From assembly GCF_900312745.1 (NCBI RefSeq), contig NZ_OMPD01000014.1:930001-994000 (forward strand): 64,000 nt of DNA, given 5' to 3'. Positions within the stretch are counted from its first letter, which is position 1. Each line of letters starts with the position of its first letter. This document shows positions 26,412 through 35,874 of the stretch, piece after piece. The DNA is from Aquimarina sp. AU58. GTDB lineage: Bacteria > Bacteroidota > Bacteroidia > Flavobacteriales > Flavobacteriaceae. Below the pieces are notes generated by a model. That model saw only the letters and a list, made by a program, of their open reading frames with translations, was not told the DNA's origin and searched no databases. The position numbers were made by a program, and so were the translations under genes.

Positions 26412-27257
26412 ATGAACACACAAAAAATCAGGTCATTTAAAACTCTCGCACTGGGCACAGTTTTACTTTTCGCTTCTTGCCAAAAAGAGAGCGTAGAAGA
26501 AAGTGTAACTGATGACGTAACAACATCTAACGGAAAATTGATTGAAAAATATTTTGATGGAGATTTAGTTACTGTCAAAGACATGGGTAACGGAGAATAC
26601 CTTTACCATGATGACATCATTCTTTCTGAAGAACATATATCGGACACTCCTCAAATTGCTAATCAAAAATTAACATTACTAGATCCTGTTAAAAAATGGC
26701 CAAACAACACTGTTGTTTTTGCCCTAAGTAGTAATTTAAGTCTTAAGTTACGTACTAATATACTATTGGCGATGAAAAGATGGAGTAGAAAAACTAATAT
26801 AAAGTTTAAAAAAAGAACCAATGAGTTGTTCGGTTATGTAACTTTTACACAATCTTCGGATGTATGTTCAACTTGTGGTGCGGCATCTATTGGGTTCAAT
26901 TTAGGTGGAGGAATTATTAAATTAGGTTATAATGTCGGTGCCAACCTTGTTACTCATGAAATAGGTCATACGCATGGTTTTCTTCATGAACAAGCAAGAC
27001 CAGAAAGAGACAACTATATTATTATAAAATGGGAAAACATTCGAAGTGGTCAAGAAGATCAATTCAAGATTAAGAATTCAAGAAGATTAACTAGGGCATT
27101 TGACATCAATAGTATAATGATGTATCATCAATATGCTTTTTCTAAAAATGGTAAACCAACAATTACGTTACTTAATGGTGAAGGCTATACCGGAGCTCAG
27201 GAAACGATATCCCCGTTAGACATTATAGGCACTAATTTAGAATATCCTAAGAGATAA
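26412..27257 (+). CDS. Astacin-family (M12A) metalloprotease lipoprotein
   Basis: A 281-aa protein. Signal peptide with lipobox LLFASC (Cys23) suggests a lipoprotein. Residues 24-92 look like a propeptide, and the catalytic domain begins near KKWPNNTVVFAL. The zinc site HEIGHTHGFLHEQAR (182-196) is the exact astacin signature, and the Met-turn SIMMYHQYAF (234-243) supplies the Tyr. Related flavobacterial enzymes (flavastacin, myroilysin) degrade extracellular protein. No sorting domain. It stands directly after a region with IS debris, so acquisition by transfer is possible but unproven. Base composition looks ordinary. Confidence 0.9.
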   Translation: MNTQKIRSFKTLALGTVLLFASCQKESVEESVTDDVTTSNGKLIEKYFDGDLVTVKDMGNGEYLYHDDIILSEEHISDTPQIANQKLTLLDPVKKWPNNTVVFALSSNLSLKLRTNILLAMKRWSRKTNIKFKKRTNELFGYVTFTQSSDVCSTCGAASIGFNLGGGIIKLGYNVGANLVTHEIGHTHGFLHEQARPERDNYIIIKWENIRSGQEDQFKIKNSRRLTRAFDINSIMMYHQYAFSKNGKPTITLLNGEGYTGAQETISPLDIIGTNLEYPKR

Positions 27258-27353
27258 TTCTAAATTTTGATGGAAAATCCCTATACACATATAAATCTGT
27301 GATGTAAAAATCAATTGGATCATCGTATCCAATAAAATATTATTTTTGAGTAT

Positions 27354-27390
27354 AAGAGGGTACTTGAGAAATCAGGTACACTCTTTTCTA
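27354..27390. terminator. Imperfect terminator between converging genes
   Basis: AAGAG-G-GTAC style arm at 27354-27363 pairs with GTAC-A-CTCTT at 27376-27385 with one mismatch, followed by TTCTATT on the plus strand. It lies between the astacin and the converging AsmA-like gene. Weak but well placed. Confidence 0.45.
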
Positions 27391-27399
27391 TTACATTTA

Positions 27400-30024
27400 T
27401 CAATTCTTTGTTTTTGTAGAGTCTTTTTTCTTTTTCTTACCTAAAAATCCTCCTAAGATATTTTTTGCAGTATTTTTTAGTGTTTCTTCGGTGTTGTTAT
27501 TCGTTTTAGAAGAATCAGTTTGTTTTTTAGAATTTCCTAATAGGTCTGTTAATACTTTTCCACCCTTACCGATAAGCTCTCCTTTTACTTTTTCTTTCTG
27601 TTTGTCTACTATTTGTTGCGTGAGTTGCTTTATCGCCATATCTGTATTTAAGCTAACCTTTGGGTTTTTAAAATTACCAGAAAGCCCAATTGGTAGTCCA
27701 ACAGTCATAGTATTTGCTTCCTTTTGATCAAGTTGTGAGATCAGGTTTCCAACCTCGCTACCTAGATACTTAGCAGGTACATCTAGTTTGATGTTGTAAT
27801 TCATATTTTGCTCAAAACTATGACTTCCACCAGCAGTAACCTTTATCCCTTGGACATCAAACTCAAAAGGTTTTACATTAATTTTTCCGTCATCAAAGCT
27901 TAGATTAGTTTTAATGTCTTTTAGATTTAATTGATCAATTTCTACAAAATTAAGCTGGTTATCTAGTGTAGATAAAAATGGAGTTTTAGTTGTAGATACC
28001 TGGGCATTAAGAATCTCGGCAAGTGCTTTACCTTTTAATGAGGTTAAAACAGGAATAAGATTTTCATTAAGATTACCATTCAAGTTGATTTTTGTAGTAA
28101 GGTTACCAGTAAGTGCTTTTGCTATCGGGGCTAAACCTTTTATTAATTCTAAATTATTAAAAGACTTTACAATATCTATTTTGCTTAAATCCAAAGCCAT
28201 ATCAAAAGTAGGAACTTTAGACTTAGTAGATACGTTACCATTTAGAGCCATCCCTCCATCAAAAATATTAGAAGTTACGTTTTCTAAATAAGCAGTTTCA
28301 TCTTTTATTTTTACGGTTCCTTTTGTATTCTGTAATTCTAAGTTATCGTAGAAAACTTTTTTGGTGTCAAAATTTAATGTAGCATCCAGAAAAGAAGGAA
28401 TTCTCATAGTTTCATCTTCTGTTGTACTTGCGACCTCTTCTTCGGCCTCTTGTTCACTCACCATAAAATCATCTACGGCAAACACATTAGAATTTACATT
28501 AAAATCTCCTTTTAGATCTTGTTTTGCAAACAAGAATCCCATTAGGTTTTGTATGGTACCTGTGGCAGCAAGATCTGATCTTCCTGTAGTTGCCTGCATT
28601 TTGTCTAATGAAATGGTTTCTGGTGTAAAACTTACATCGGCATTTTCAACTTTTATTTCATTTGGTGTATCAGTAGATGCATATGTAAATTGAGAAATAC
28701 TGGCAGTACCAGAGCTTTTTATATTTTGATATTGTTCTTTTTCTAAAGATTGCATATCAAAATGAGTTTTGACATCTGCATTAACAATTCCATTTATTTT
28801 TTCTTCCAGTTGTAAAGGATATGCCTGATTCAGGTTAGCCAGGTTTAATGTACCTTTTAGCATCATATCTACAATCATGTTTTTAGTTAGGTTTCGCAAA
28901 CTACCTTTGGCAGCAAAAGAATCCTGATCTATTTTGAAAGTTAAATTGTCAATATTGATATACGTATCATCTACCAATCCGGTTTCATTCTTAATCTTAG
29001 TGTCGATATTTATATTTTTAACACCTTTTGGTAAATCAGGATATTTAAAAGAAGCATTACTTGATGCGATCTTGATATCCATTTTTGGGATATAGGTATC
29101 ATCAGATTTTCCTTTGATGGTTCCATTAATAGAAAAGTCTCCACTAGTTTGTACTCCATCCAGGCTTTTGACATAAGTTTCAGGAATAACGGCAAGGAAA
29201 TTCTTAAAATCAGACGAAGGAGTTTTAAAACTGAGATCTACATCGGTATATTTTTCGAATAACTGAACATACCCTGCAAATTCGAGAGGTAATCGATTAA
29301 CCTGAGCTTTATTTTCTTTGAAAGAATAACGCTGATTCTCAAGATCTAATTCTATTTGGGCATCAAGCTGTAATTTGTTTTTGTTTAGATATTTAGTGCC
29401 ATCTAGATTTAGTGAGGCTTCAGTATTCGTTTTAGTATCTAAGATTATTTTTTCTCCAGAGATCGATCCATCACCGCTATGATTAAGATCGGTCATTGCT
29501 AATAGGGTTTTACTTATATCATCTCTAAATAGAATTTTACTATCGTTTATTTCATAATGATCCAAAGCAAAGGTAAAAGCACCACTTTCTTCTTCCGGTT
29601 GAGTTTCTGCAGCATCTTCCTGTTTTCTAACAATATCAACATTAGAATTTCCTAATGAATCAGTCTTGATTGCGATATTGGCTTCATCGATTACTATTTT
29701 TTGAACACTAATAGGTTCTGAAGCGTTTTTAAATAATTCTTTGATAGACATATCCAGAGCTATTTTTTTAGAATACGCCAGGGTGTCTCCTTCAAAAGGA
29801 GTATAATTAATAATCAAAAACTCATCAATAACTACAGATGCTTGTGGAAAACTCCTGATAAGACTAATATCCAAATTTGCAAAGTCTACTTTTGCATGCA
29901 CATGCTCATTCACCAGGTAACGCACTTTATCCTGAATAGTTCCCTTAAACAAAAAAGGAATCGAGATAATACCGATGATAAATAGTAGTAAAAAAATACC
30001 AAGAATTTTGAGGACTTTTTTCAT
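27400..30024 (-). CDS. AsmA-like envelope protein
   Basis: An 874-aa protein. The N-terminus MKKVLKILGIFLLLFIIGII SIPF is a single membrane anchor (read as one helix) leading into a large periplasmic beta-rich region. IPFLFKGTIQDKVRYLVNEH then ANLDISLIRSFPQASVVIDE is the AsmA N-terminal motif. The rest is repeated beta strands (GSLRNLTKNMIVDMMLKG; GNVSTKSKVPTFDMALDLS) and a Lys-rich tail. AsmA/TamB relatives form lipid-conducting bridges between membranes. Size fits the long Bacteroidota AsmA-like class. It is monocistronic with a TATCTTTG promoter element. Confidence 0.85.
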   Translation of the reverse strand: MKKVLKILGIFLLLFIIGIISIPFLFKGTIQDKVRYLVNEHVHAKVDFANLDISLIRSFPQASVVIDEFLIINYTPFEGDTLAYSKKIALDMSIKELFKNASEPISVQKIVIDEANIAIKTDSLGNSNVDIVRKQEDAAETQPEEESGAFTFALDHYEINDSKILFRDDISKTLLAMTDLNHSGDGSISGEKIILDTKTNTEASLNLDGTKYLNKNKLQLDAQIELDLENQRYSFKENKAQVNRLPLEFAGYVQLFEKYTDVDLSFKTPSSDFKNFLAVIPETYVKSLDGVQTSGDFSINGTIKGKSDDTYIPKMDIKIASSNASFKYPDLPKGVKNINIDTKIKNETGLVDDTYINIDNLTFKIDQDSFAAKGSLRNLTKNMIVDMMLKGTLNLANLNQAYPLQLEEKINGIVNADVKTHFDMQSLEKEQYQNIKSSGTASISQFTYASTDTPNEIKVENADVSFTPETISLDKMQATTGRSDLAATGTIQNLMGFLFAKQDLKGDFNVNSNVFAVDDFMVSEQEAEEEVASTTEDETMRIPSFLDATLNFDTKKVFYDNLELQNTKGTVKIKDETAYLENVTSNIFDGGMALNGNVSTKSKVPTFDMALDLSKIDIVKSFNNLELIKGLAPIAKALTGNLTTKINLNGNLNENLIPVLTSLKGKALAEILNAQVSTTKTPFLSTLDNQLNFVEIDQLNLKDIKTNLSFDDGKINVKPFEFDVQGIKVTAGGSHSFEQNMNYNIKLDVPAKYLGSEVGNLISQLDQKEANTMTVGLPIGLSGNFKNPKVSLNTDMAIKQLTQQIVDKQKEKVKGELIGKGGKVLTDLLGNSKKQTDSSKTNNNTEETLKNTAKNILGGFLGKKKKKDSTKTKN

Positions 30025-30057
30025 GATAAAATAGCTTTGAGATAAAGAAACGATTTA

Positions 30058-30065
30058 CAAAGATA
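30058..30065 (-). promoter_or_regulatory. -7 element of the AsmA-like gene
   Basis: Minus-strand TATCTTTG matches the consensus exactly, 33 bp before the ATG at 30024. Confidence 0.5.
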
Positions 30066-30102
30066 CAATGTTACTTTTTTTAAGTTAACTATTTGTTAGA
30101 TT

Positions 30103-30810
30103 TTAAATTTCCAGAGCTAATTCACCACCTTGTTTTAGTTTAAATCGCTTTCTTATAACATACACACATAGGTATAAAATAGGAGTGTCTAGTGCAGCGA
30201 CCAATATTTTAAACAAAAAACCATTAAGTAATAATATTCCAAAACGATCCCAATCTATAATACCAGCAGAACATAATAACAAAAGAACTGTTAGGGTGTC
30301 TATAAATTGAGAAGAAAAAGTAGAGAAATTATTTCGCAACCAAAGATGTTTTCCTTTTGTAACACGTTTCCAGAAATGAAAAATCTGGATATCAATATAT
30401 TGTGCAAAAAGATAAGCCATCATTGATGCAAATACGGCGATTACTGTAGCACCAAAAACCTGATTGAATATATCATCATCTATAGGAGACCAGGCCGTAG
30501 CGGGCACCGAAGCTGAAGTATATACAATGAGTAATGAAAAAAAAGATGCAAAAATACCTGCCGTAACAATTTGATTCGCTTTTCTCTTGCCAAATATTTC
30601 ACTAATAATATCGGTTATCAAAAAAGTAATAGGATATGGTAGGATTCCTACAGAAATTTCAAAAGTATATATTCCGAAAAAATCCCAATAAAAGAATTTT
30701 TGAAAAATAAGATTAGATACTACTAATGATGAAATGAAAAGTGCGCCAAGTATCAGGTATATTCGATAGGCTACGCGTTTGTTTTTTAAATTCAGAGGAG
30801 TTTCTGTCAA
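30103..30810 (-). CDS. Queuosine precursor transporter (VUT/YhhQ family)
   Basis: A 235-aa inner-membrane protein with about six membrane segments. The motif LPYPITFLITDIISEIFGKR matches the family signature (P-x-x-F-x-x-T-D-x-x-x-E-x-x-G). A later segment MMAYLFAQYIDIQIFHFWKR and the SSQFIDTLTVLLLL segment are also typical. E. coli YhhQ imports preQ0/preQ1 for queuosine synthesis in tRNA; that role is inferred from the family. No queuosine-pathway gene is adjacent. The next gene, folK-dNK, is divergent. Confidence 0.88.
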   Translation of the reverse strand: MTETPLNLKNKRVAYRIYLILGALFISSLVVSNLIFQKFFYWDFFGIYTFEISVGILPYPITFLITDIISEIFGKRKANQIVTAGIFASFFSLLIVYTSASVPATAWSPIDDDIFNQVFGATVIAVFASMMAYLFAQYIDIQIFHFWKRVTKGKHLWLRNNFSTFSSQFIDTLTVLLLLCSAGIIDWDRFGILLLNGFLFKILVAALDTPILYLCVYVIRKRFKLKQGGELALEI

Positions 30811-30911
30811 AATAAAATAATAGTTTACTTAAAAATAAGGCGAAGTGATTTTGTTTTGTTTAATTTGTTCTAAAAATAAGGAGTTCTGGTCAGAATATAA
30901 AAAATCCAATC

Positions 30912-32039
30912 TTGAAAACATCCCGTCTGTTACATATTTCGTTAGGAAGTAATATAGGAAATCGTATGGATTTTCTACAGAATGCTATTAATGATATATA
31001 TGAATCGATAGGAGATTTGGTTTCGATTTCTGGGGTGTATCAAACTCCAGCCTGGGGATTTAGTAGTGATGATTTTTATAATGCTTGTATTGCGGTACGT
31101 ACTTTTCTTTCTGAAAATGAAGTGTTAATAATGCTATTAGAAATTGAAAATTCTCTGGGTAGAAATAGAACAGATGGTAAAGGATATGAGGCAAGAACGA
31201 TTGATCTGGATATTATTTTTTCTTCTGAAGGAAGTATAGAAACCAAAGACTTGATCGTTCCTCATCCTGCAATGCAGGATCGAAAATTTGTATTAGAGCC
31301 ACTAGCAGAGATTGCAGGGGATATGGTGCATCCAAAATTGAAGCAAACCGTAAAGCAATTGTTAGGTAGCACTTCGGATGCTTCAAAAGTTACTTTGCTT
31401 GGGGAGAAAATAGTTAACCCAAAAGAAAAGTATGCCTTGTCCCGCTTTCAATTCCTAACTGTCGAAGGAAATATTGGAGCTGGTAAGACAAGTTTAGCAC
31501 AACTAATAGCTCAAGAGTTTAATGCAAAACTTATTCTGGAACGTTTTGCAGATAACCCTTTTTTACCAAAGTTTTATGAGGATATGGAGCGTTATGCTTT
31601 TCCTCTCGAAATGTCTTTTTTGGCAGATCGTTATCAGCGTTTGCAGGATGATATTGCTCAGTTTGATCTGTTTAAAGATTTTGTGGTGAGTGATTATGAT
31701 GTATTTAAATCATTGATTTTTGCTAAGGTTACCTTACAATCAGAAGAATTTATGCTGTACAAAAAAGTATTTGACTTGATGTATAGAAATTTGACTAAAC
31801 CCGGACTATATGTGTATTTATATCAAGATACAGAACGTCTTTTAGAAAATATCAAAAAAAGAGGAAGGGACTATGAGCAAAAAATCCCTGCAGATTATCT
31901 GGATAAGATCAATAAGGGGTATTTGCAATTTATAAAATCACAACCAGAATTTAATGTAAGGATAATAGATGTATCTAAACGAGATTTTATAGCAAACCGA
32001 TCTGATTACATTTCGATTATCGAAGAGATCTCAAAATAA
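30912..32039 (+). CDS. folK: FolK (HPPK) fused to deoxynucleoside kinase
   Basis: A 375-aa two-domain cytoplasmic enzyme. Residues 1-160 are HPPK: HISLGSNIGNRMDFLQNAI, ALGRN-type ENSLGRNRTDGKGYEARTID and LDII with Asp98/Asp100 for magnesium, and PHPAMQDRKFVLEPL. It transfers pyrophosphate from ATP to 6-hydroxymethyl-dihydropterin in folate synthesis. Residues 180-375 are a deoxynucleoside kinase with P-loop GNIGAGKTS (186-194) and the RYQRLQDDIAQF segment. The LGSNIGN motif is only 10 residues in, so the start must be the TTG at 30912. The fusion is recurrent in Bacteroidota. Confidence 0.92.
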   Translation: MKTSRLLHISLGSNIGNRMDFLQNAINDIYESIGDLVSISGVYQTPAWGFSSDDFYNACIAVRTFLSENEVLIMLLEIENSLGRNRTDGKGYEARTIDLDIIFSSEGSIETKDLIVPHPAMQDRKFVLEPLAEIAGDMVHPKLKQTVKQLLGSTSDASKVTLLGEKIVNPKEKYALSRFQFLTVEGNIGAGKTSLAQLIAQEFNAKLILERFADNPFLPKFYEDMERYAFPLEMSFLADRYQRLQDDIAQFDLFKDFVVSDYDVFKSLIFAKVTLQSEEFMLYKKVFDLMYRNLTKPGLYVYLYQDTERLLENIKKRGRDYEQKIPADYLDKINKGYLQFIKSQPEFNVRIIDVSKRDFIANRSDYISIIEEISK

Positions 32040-32041
32040 TA

Positions 32042-33370
32042 TTATCCTGCTTGATTTAGCTCTTTTGCTACTTTTTGCACTTCATCAAGAACACGTAGCA
32101 GATTTCCACTCCATAACTTTTCGATTTGTTCTTCGGTATACCCTCGTTTTACCAGTTCTAGAGTCACATTAAATGTTTCAGAAGCATCACTCCAACCTTC
32201 AATTCCACCACCACCATCAAAATCAGAGCTAATCCCTACATGATCAATGCCAATTTTATTAACCATATAATCTATATGATTCACAAAATCCACAACGTCT
32301 ACAGCCGGAGGAAGATCATCTATTTTCTTTACTTTTTCCCTTCGAATCGTTAGCATTTTCATGTAAAAATCATAGTACTTTTCTTTTTCTTCTGTACCGA
32401 GCTTAGTTATTTCTTTTCGATCTATCCAGGTTACTCCCATCGAATCAGCAATCTGCTTGGCTATTTCGACTTCTCTCTCATTTCGTTTTTCAAACTTCTC
32501 TGTATTTAAGTAGGAGGTAAAAGCTACGGTTTGAACCACACCACCATTTTCTTTTAACCATTGCAATTGCTCATCGTCCAGATTTCTACTATGATCACAT
32601 AATGCTCTTGCCGAAGAGTGAGAAGCAATGATCGGAGCTTTGGTAAGCTTTATCATTTGTCGCATAGATTCTTTAGAAGGGTGAGAAACATCTATCATGA
32701 TCCCTGTTTTATTCATTTCTGCAATAACTTCTTTCCCCAGATTGCTCAAGCCATTATGTAGCCAAATACCATCTGCTTCGCCAGTATTAGAATCACAAAG
32801 CTGGCTGTGCCCATTATGAGAAAGTGACATATATCTGGCACCAAGGTCATGAAACTTCTTTACATTACTAATATCGGTTCCTACGGGATATCCATTTTCG
32901 ATACCAATCATAGCTACTTTTTTTCCTTTTTTATGAATACGACGAACATCATCAGATGTTAAGGCTAATTCAATTTGATCTGGTGCAATTTCTTCTGCTA
33001 ATTTATGAATAGCCTTAAATTTTGACATTGCAATTTCATATGCTTTTTCATAACCTTTAGTGGTTAGAGAGTCTTGTCCCGTATAAACAATAAACCAGGC
33101 AACATCTAATCCGCCCTTTTTCATTTTTGGTAAAGTGATTTGTGAACTAAGATCCTGAGTGTAATTGATAGAGTCTGTAAAGTTTTTTACATTAATATCG
33201 CAGTGAGTATCCAGAGTAATGACTTTATTATGAATTTCTTTTGCTTTGGCGATAAGTTGATCCTCTGTAACGGTTGATTGATCTTCTGTAGAAGTATCTT
33301 TTTTCATATTTTCTTGTTTGCATGAAATAAGTAAGAGTACAATAGCAGCAAAAATTGAAAAGTTTTTCAT
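32042..33370 (-). CDS. Membrane dipeptidase-like M19 peptidase lipoprotein
   Basis: A 442-aa lipoprotein (MKNFSIFAAIVLLLISCKQ, lipobox Cys17) of the renal-dipeptidase family. Metal ligands are in ITLDTHCDINV (HxD) and further in MIGIENGYPVG (Glu), GIMIDVSHPSKESM and PIIASHSSARALCDHSRN (His residues); DHVGISSDFDGGGG closes the site. The family hydrolyses dipeptides, often with D-residue tolerance, using two zinc ions. Its stop lies 2 bp from the end of the convergent folK gene. Location is probably periplasmic or outer-membrane associated. Confidence 0.93.
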   Translation of the reverse strand: MKNFSIFAAIVLLLISCKQENMKKDTSTEDQSTVTEDQLIAKAKEIHNKVITLDTHCDINVKNFTDSINYTQDLSSQITLPKMKKGGLDVAWFIVYTGQDSLTTKGYEKAYEIAMSKFKAIHKLAEEIAPDQIELALTSDDVRRIHKKGKKVAMIGIENGYPVGTDISNVKKFHDLGARYMSLSHNGHSQLCDSNTGEADGIWLHNGLSNLGKEVIAEMNKTGIMIDVSHPSKESMRQMIKLTKAPIIASHSSARALCDHSRNLDDEQLQWLKENGGVVQTVAFTSYLNTEKFEKRNEREVEIAKQIADSMGVTWIDRKEITKLGTEEKEKYYDFYMKMLTIRREKVKKIDDLPPAVDVVDFVNHIDYMVNKIGIDHVGISSDFDGGGGIEGWSDASETFNVTLELVKRGYTEEQIEKLWSGNLLRVLDEVQKVAKELNQAG

Positions 33371-33440
33371 AATTAGATGTGATTATGTGTTTTATAGCGT
33401 CATAAACTTACAAAAGAAATTCCAGATGATATTTTTAGTA

Positions 33441-33474
33441 ATAAAAACTGCCCGAAAAAAATTCTCAGGCAGTT
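33441..33474 (-). terminator. Terminator of the M43 protease gene
   Basis: AACTGCC (33446-33452) and GGCAGTT (33468-33474) form the stem; on the minus strand it is followed by TTTTATTAC. It lies 30 bp past the protease stop. Confidence 0.7.
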
Positions 33475-33503
33475 GGGTTACATTCAAAAAAACTAAACAA
33501 ATC

Positions 33504-35699
33504 TTATCTTTTGATAAATTTTCGAGTTACTTGTCCTTCTTTATTATTAATGATTATAAAATAAACACCGTTACTTAGATTACTAACATCGTAAGCCATA
33601 GTTTCGTTGTTAGGATCTACTATATCAATTGTTTTTCCTAGAAAATCTGTAATGGTGATTTGTGTTTTTCCTCCATTTTTCGAGAATCCAGGATGTTGGA
33701 TCGATAAAGAACCAGATGTAATAGGGTTGGGGTAGATTGTTATCTTTTGATTTACTGTATGGGTTTCATTATCAATGAGATCACTATCCGCAGAACCAGA
33801 AGTAATTTTTAAATTATCGATAGCCATATCACTTCTGTAACTAGATCCTGTAGTTCCTTTAAGTTGCAATTTTATTGTAGATCCACTATAAGCAGATAAG
33901 CTTATGGTCTGAGAACTCCAGCTATTTCCCTGGTTTCCATTCTTGCTCCAGACAGTAGTCCAGTTTACACCATCATTGGTAGATACTCGTACTTCTAAAG
34001 TACCCATATTTGATCCGTACATGTGATAATCAAAACTAAGTTGTGCATTTGATTCATTGGTTAAATCTATACAAGGGCTTATTAATAAAGCTACTTTATT
34101 AGGATATCCATTTCCGTTGCCAGAAGCTTCAGTAAAGATATAATTGCTACCGTTAGTGGCAGAAGATGGTCCTGTGCTAGATGATGGCGTACCATTGCTA
34201 TCAACTGTCCAGTTTATATTATCACTGGTTTCTTGTGTCCATTCGCCAACTCCGGATTCAAAACTTTCATTATAAGGAAAACTGGTAATTCCATTACAAG
34301 AAGAAGGATTGGTTGTGGTTGCTTTGATTTTGATATTATCAATTGCCAAATCACTTCTCCAGCTAGTTCCCGTAGTTCCCTTAAACTGCAATCTGATCAC
34401 AGAACCAGAATATCCAGAAAGATTAACAATTGCTTGATTCCAGGTGTCTCCTTTAGCTCCGTTTTGGGACCAAATAGAGGTATAAGATGTTCCATCATTA
34501 GTACTTATTAAAACTTCTATAGTTCCTATATCACTTCCTAACATATGGTATCCAAATTCTAGAGACATATTGCTAGCCTGGCTCAAATCTATACATGGAC
34601 TGTTTAATATTGCTGTTTTGTTAGGGCTTCCGGCTGGTGTTACATTTGTAGATGCCTCTGTGTACAGGTAGAAAGAGCCGTTTTGCGCTGTAGAAGGTCC
34701 TGTTCCCGATGAAGGAGTTCCGTTAGCGTCTCTTGTCCACTCGATATCATCCCCTGTGGCATTGGTCCAATCTCCTAATCCAGATTCAAAACTTTCGCTA
34801 TACGGAAAATTACTAATAGAGGTACATACAGGTGGATTTGTTGGGCTGGTTAAATATGCTCTGTCTGATTCTAATGACGCCACAATAGCATTTTGTTGTT
34901 GACTAGAGAATCCTCCGGTGCGACAACTTTTACGAGTGTAAGACATCACGTTGTTTACATCGGGTTGATATTGATCTCCATTAGAGTCTGTTGCTGTTCC
35001 GGTATAATTACAGCTAGAATTAACAAGACCACTAAGTCTTGGATCTGCTGGGGTATCGCAGAAAAAATCTCCTGCAGAAGAGCAATTAGTTCGTTGCACA
35101 AGTTCTCTTCCATTAGACGTAGAATGTGTGTGCAGGATAGAAAAATAATGTCCTAATTCATGAGAAGAAGTAGAGCCGTTTTGAGAACAAGAAGCATCTA
35201 ATATTGCTCGGTTTCCGGTTCCCGGAAATTTAGCAAATCCACAGATGGTAGAACTCCCCGAAGTTACTTCAGAAAAGTAAAAAATATTAATAGCTTCGGC
35301 AACTTCATATTGTACTAATTGACTATCATTATTTTTATTAAAAGAATTATTCCAGCTAGTCTTGTCAATGTATTTGGTAGGTGCATATTCGTGAAATGAA
35401 ATATTCATCGGAGCATACGTTGCATTTAGTTCATTCATTACATTTTGAATCTGTGCGCTGGATACTGCAGGAGAGCCTCCGCTCGAGTTACGGGAGACAT
35501 GATGTTGTATTGGTAATGATACAGGTGTTGCTAAAGCCTTACTACCGTTATCAGTAATAGATTTAAGGCGTTTAAGCATAAAAGTATCGTAGTTTTTAGG
35601 CGGTTCTGCACCACAATCCTTTTCTTGAGCAAATCCGAATCGTATTGTTGTTAGCATGGCGAGCGCGAGAAAAACAACTGCTTGTTTCCTTGATTTCAT
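33504..35699 (-). CDS. T9SS-secreted M43-type metalloprotease with tandem MAM-like domains
   Basis: A 731-aa secreted protease. Signal peptide residues 1-24. The zinc motif HELGHYFSILH is at 180-190; position 8 of the usual HExxHxxGxxH is Ser rather than Gly. CDTPADPRL and NNVMSYTRKSC (Met-turn) are typical of M43/cytophagalysin. Two adjacent MAM-like repeats follow, starting SNFPYSESFESGLGDW and TSFPYNESFESGVGEW, each ending near SDLAIDNIKI/SDMAIDNLKI. The C-terminus (ITIYPNPITSGSLSIQHPG to GVYFIIINNKEG, KFIKR) is a type A T9SS sorting domain, so it is exported across the outer membrane via the gliding/T9SS system. Confidence 0.93.
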   Translation of the reverse strand: MKSRKQAVVFLALAMLTTIRFGFAQEKDCGAEPPKNYDTFMLKRLKSITDNGSKALATPVSLPIQHHVSRNSSGGSPAVSSAQIQNVMNELNATYAPMNISFHEYAPTKYIDKTSWNNSFNKNNDSQLVQYEVAEAINIFYFSEVTSGSSTICGFAKFPGTGNRAILDASCSQNGSTSSHELGHYFSILHTHSTSNGRELVQRTNCSSAGDFFCDTPADPRLSGLVNSSCNYTGTATDSNGDQYQPDVNNVMSYTRKSCRTGGFSSQQQNAIVASLESDRAYLTSPTNPPVCTSISNFPYSESFESGLGDWTNATGDDIEWTRDANGTPSSGTGPSTAQNGSFYLYTEASTNVTPAGSPNKTAILNSPCIDLSQASNMSLEFGYHMLGSDIGTIEVLISTNDGTSYTSIWSQNGAKGDTWNQAIVNLSGYSGSVIRLQFKGTTGTSWRSDLAIDNIKIKATTTNPSSCNGITSFPYNESFESGVGEWTQETSDNINWTVDSNGTPSSSTGPSSATNGSNYIFTEASGNGNGYPNKVALLISPCIDLTNESNAQLSFDYHMYGSNMGTLEVRVSTNDGVNWTTVWSKNGNQGNSWSSQTISLSAYSGSTIKLQLKGTTGSSYRSDMAIDNLKITSGSADSDLIDNETHTVNQKITIYPNPITSGSLSIQHPGFSKNGGKTQITITDFLGKTIDIVDPNNETMAYDVSNLSNGVYFIIINNKEGQVTRKFIKR

Positions 35700-35874
35700 A
35701 AGTTTGAGTTTGGTTATTTGTTAATGTTTTTTAATAGTTCTTATTAATAAAGACGTAAAAAAGATAAATAACCCTTATAAAATCATTATTTGTGTTAAAA
35801 AGAAAAGGATGAGGCGTTGAGGTTTCGTTTCCGAAAAGTGAATAAAATGTATCGTTGTTTTGTTTCGAAGTCTG

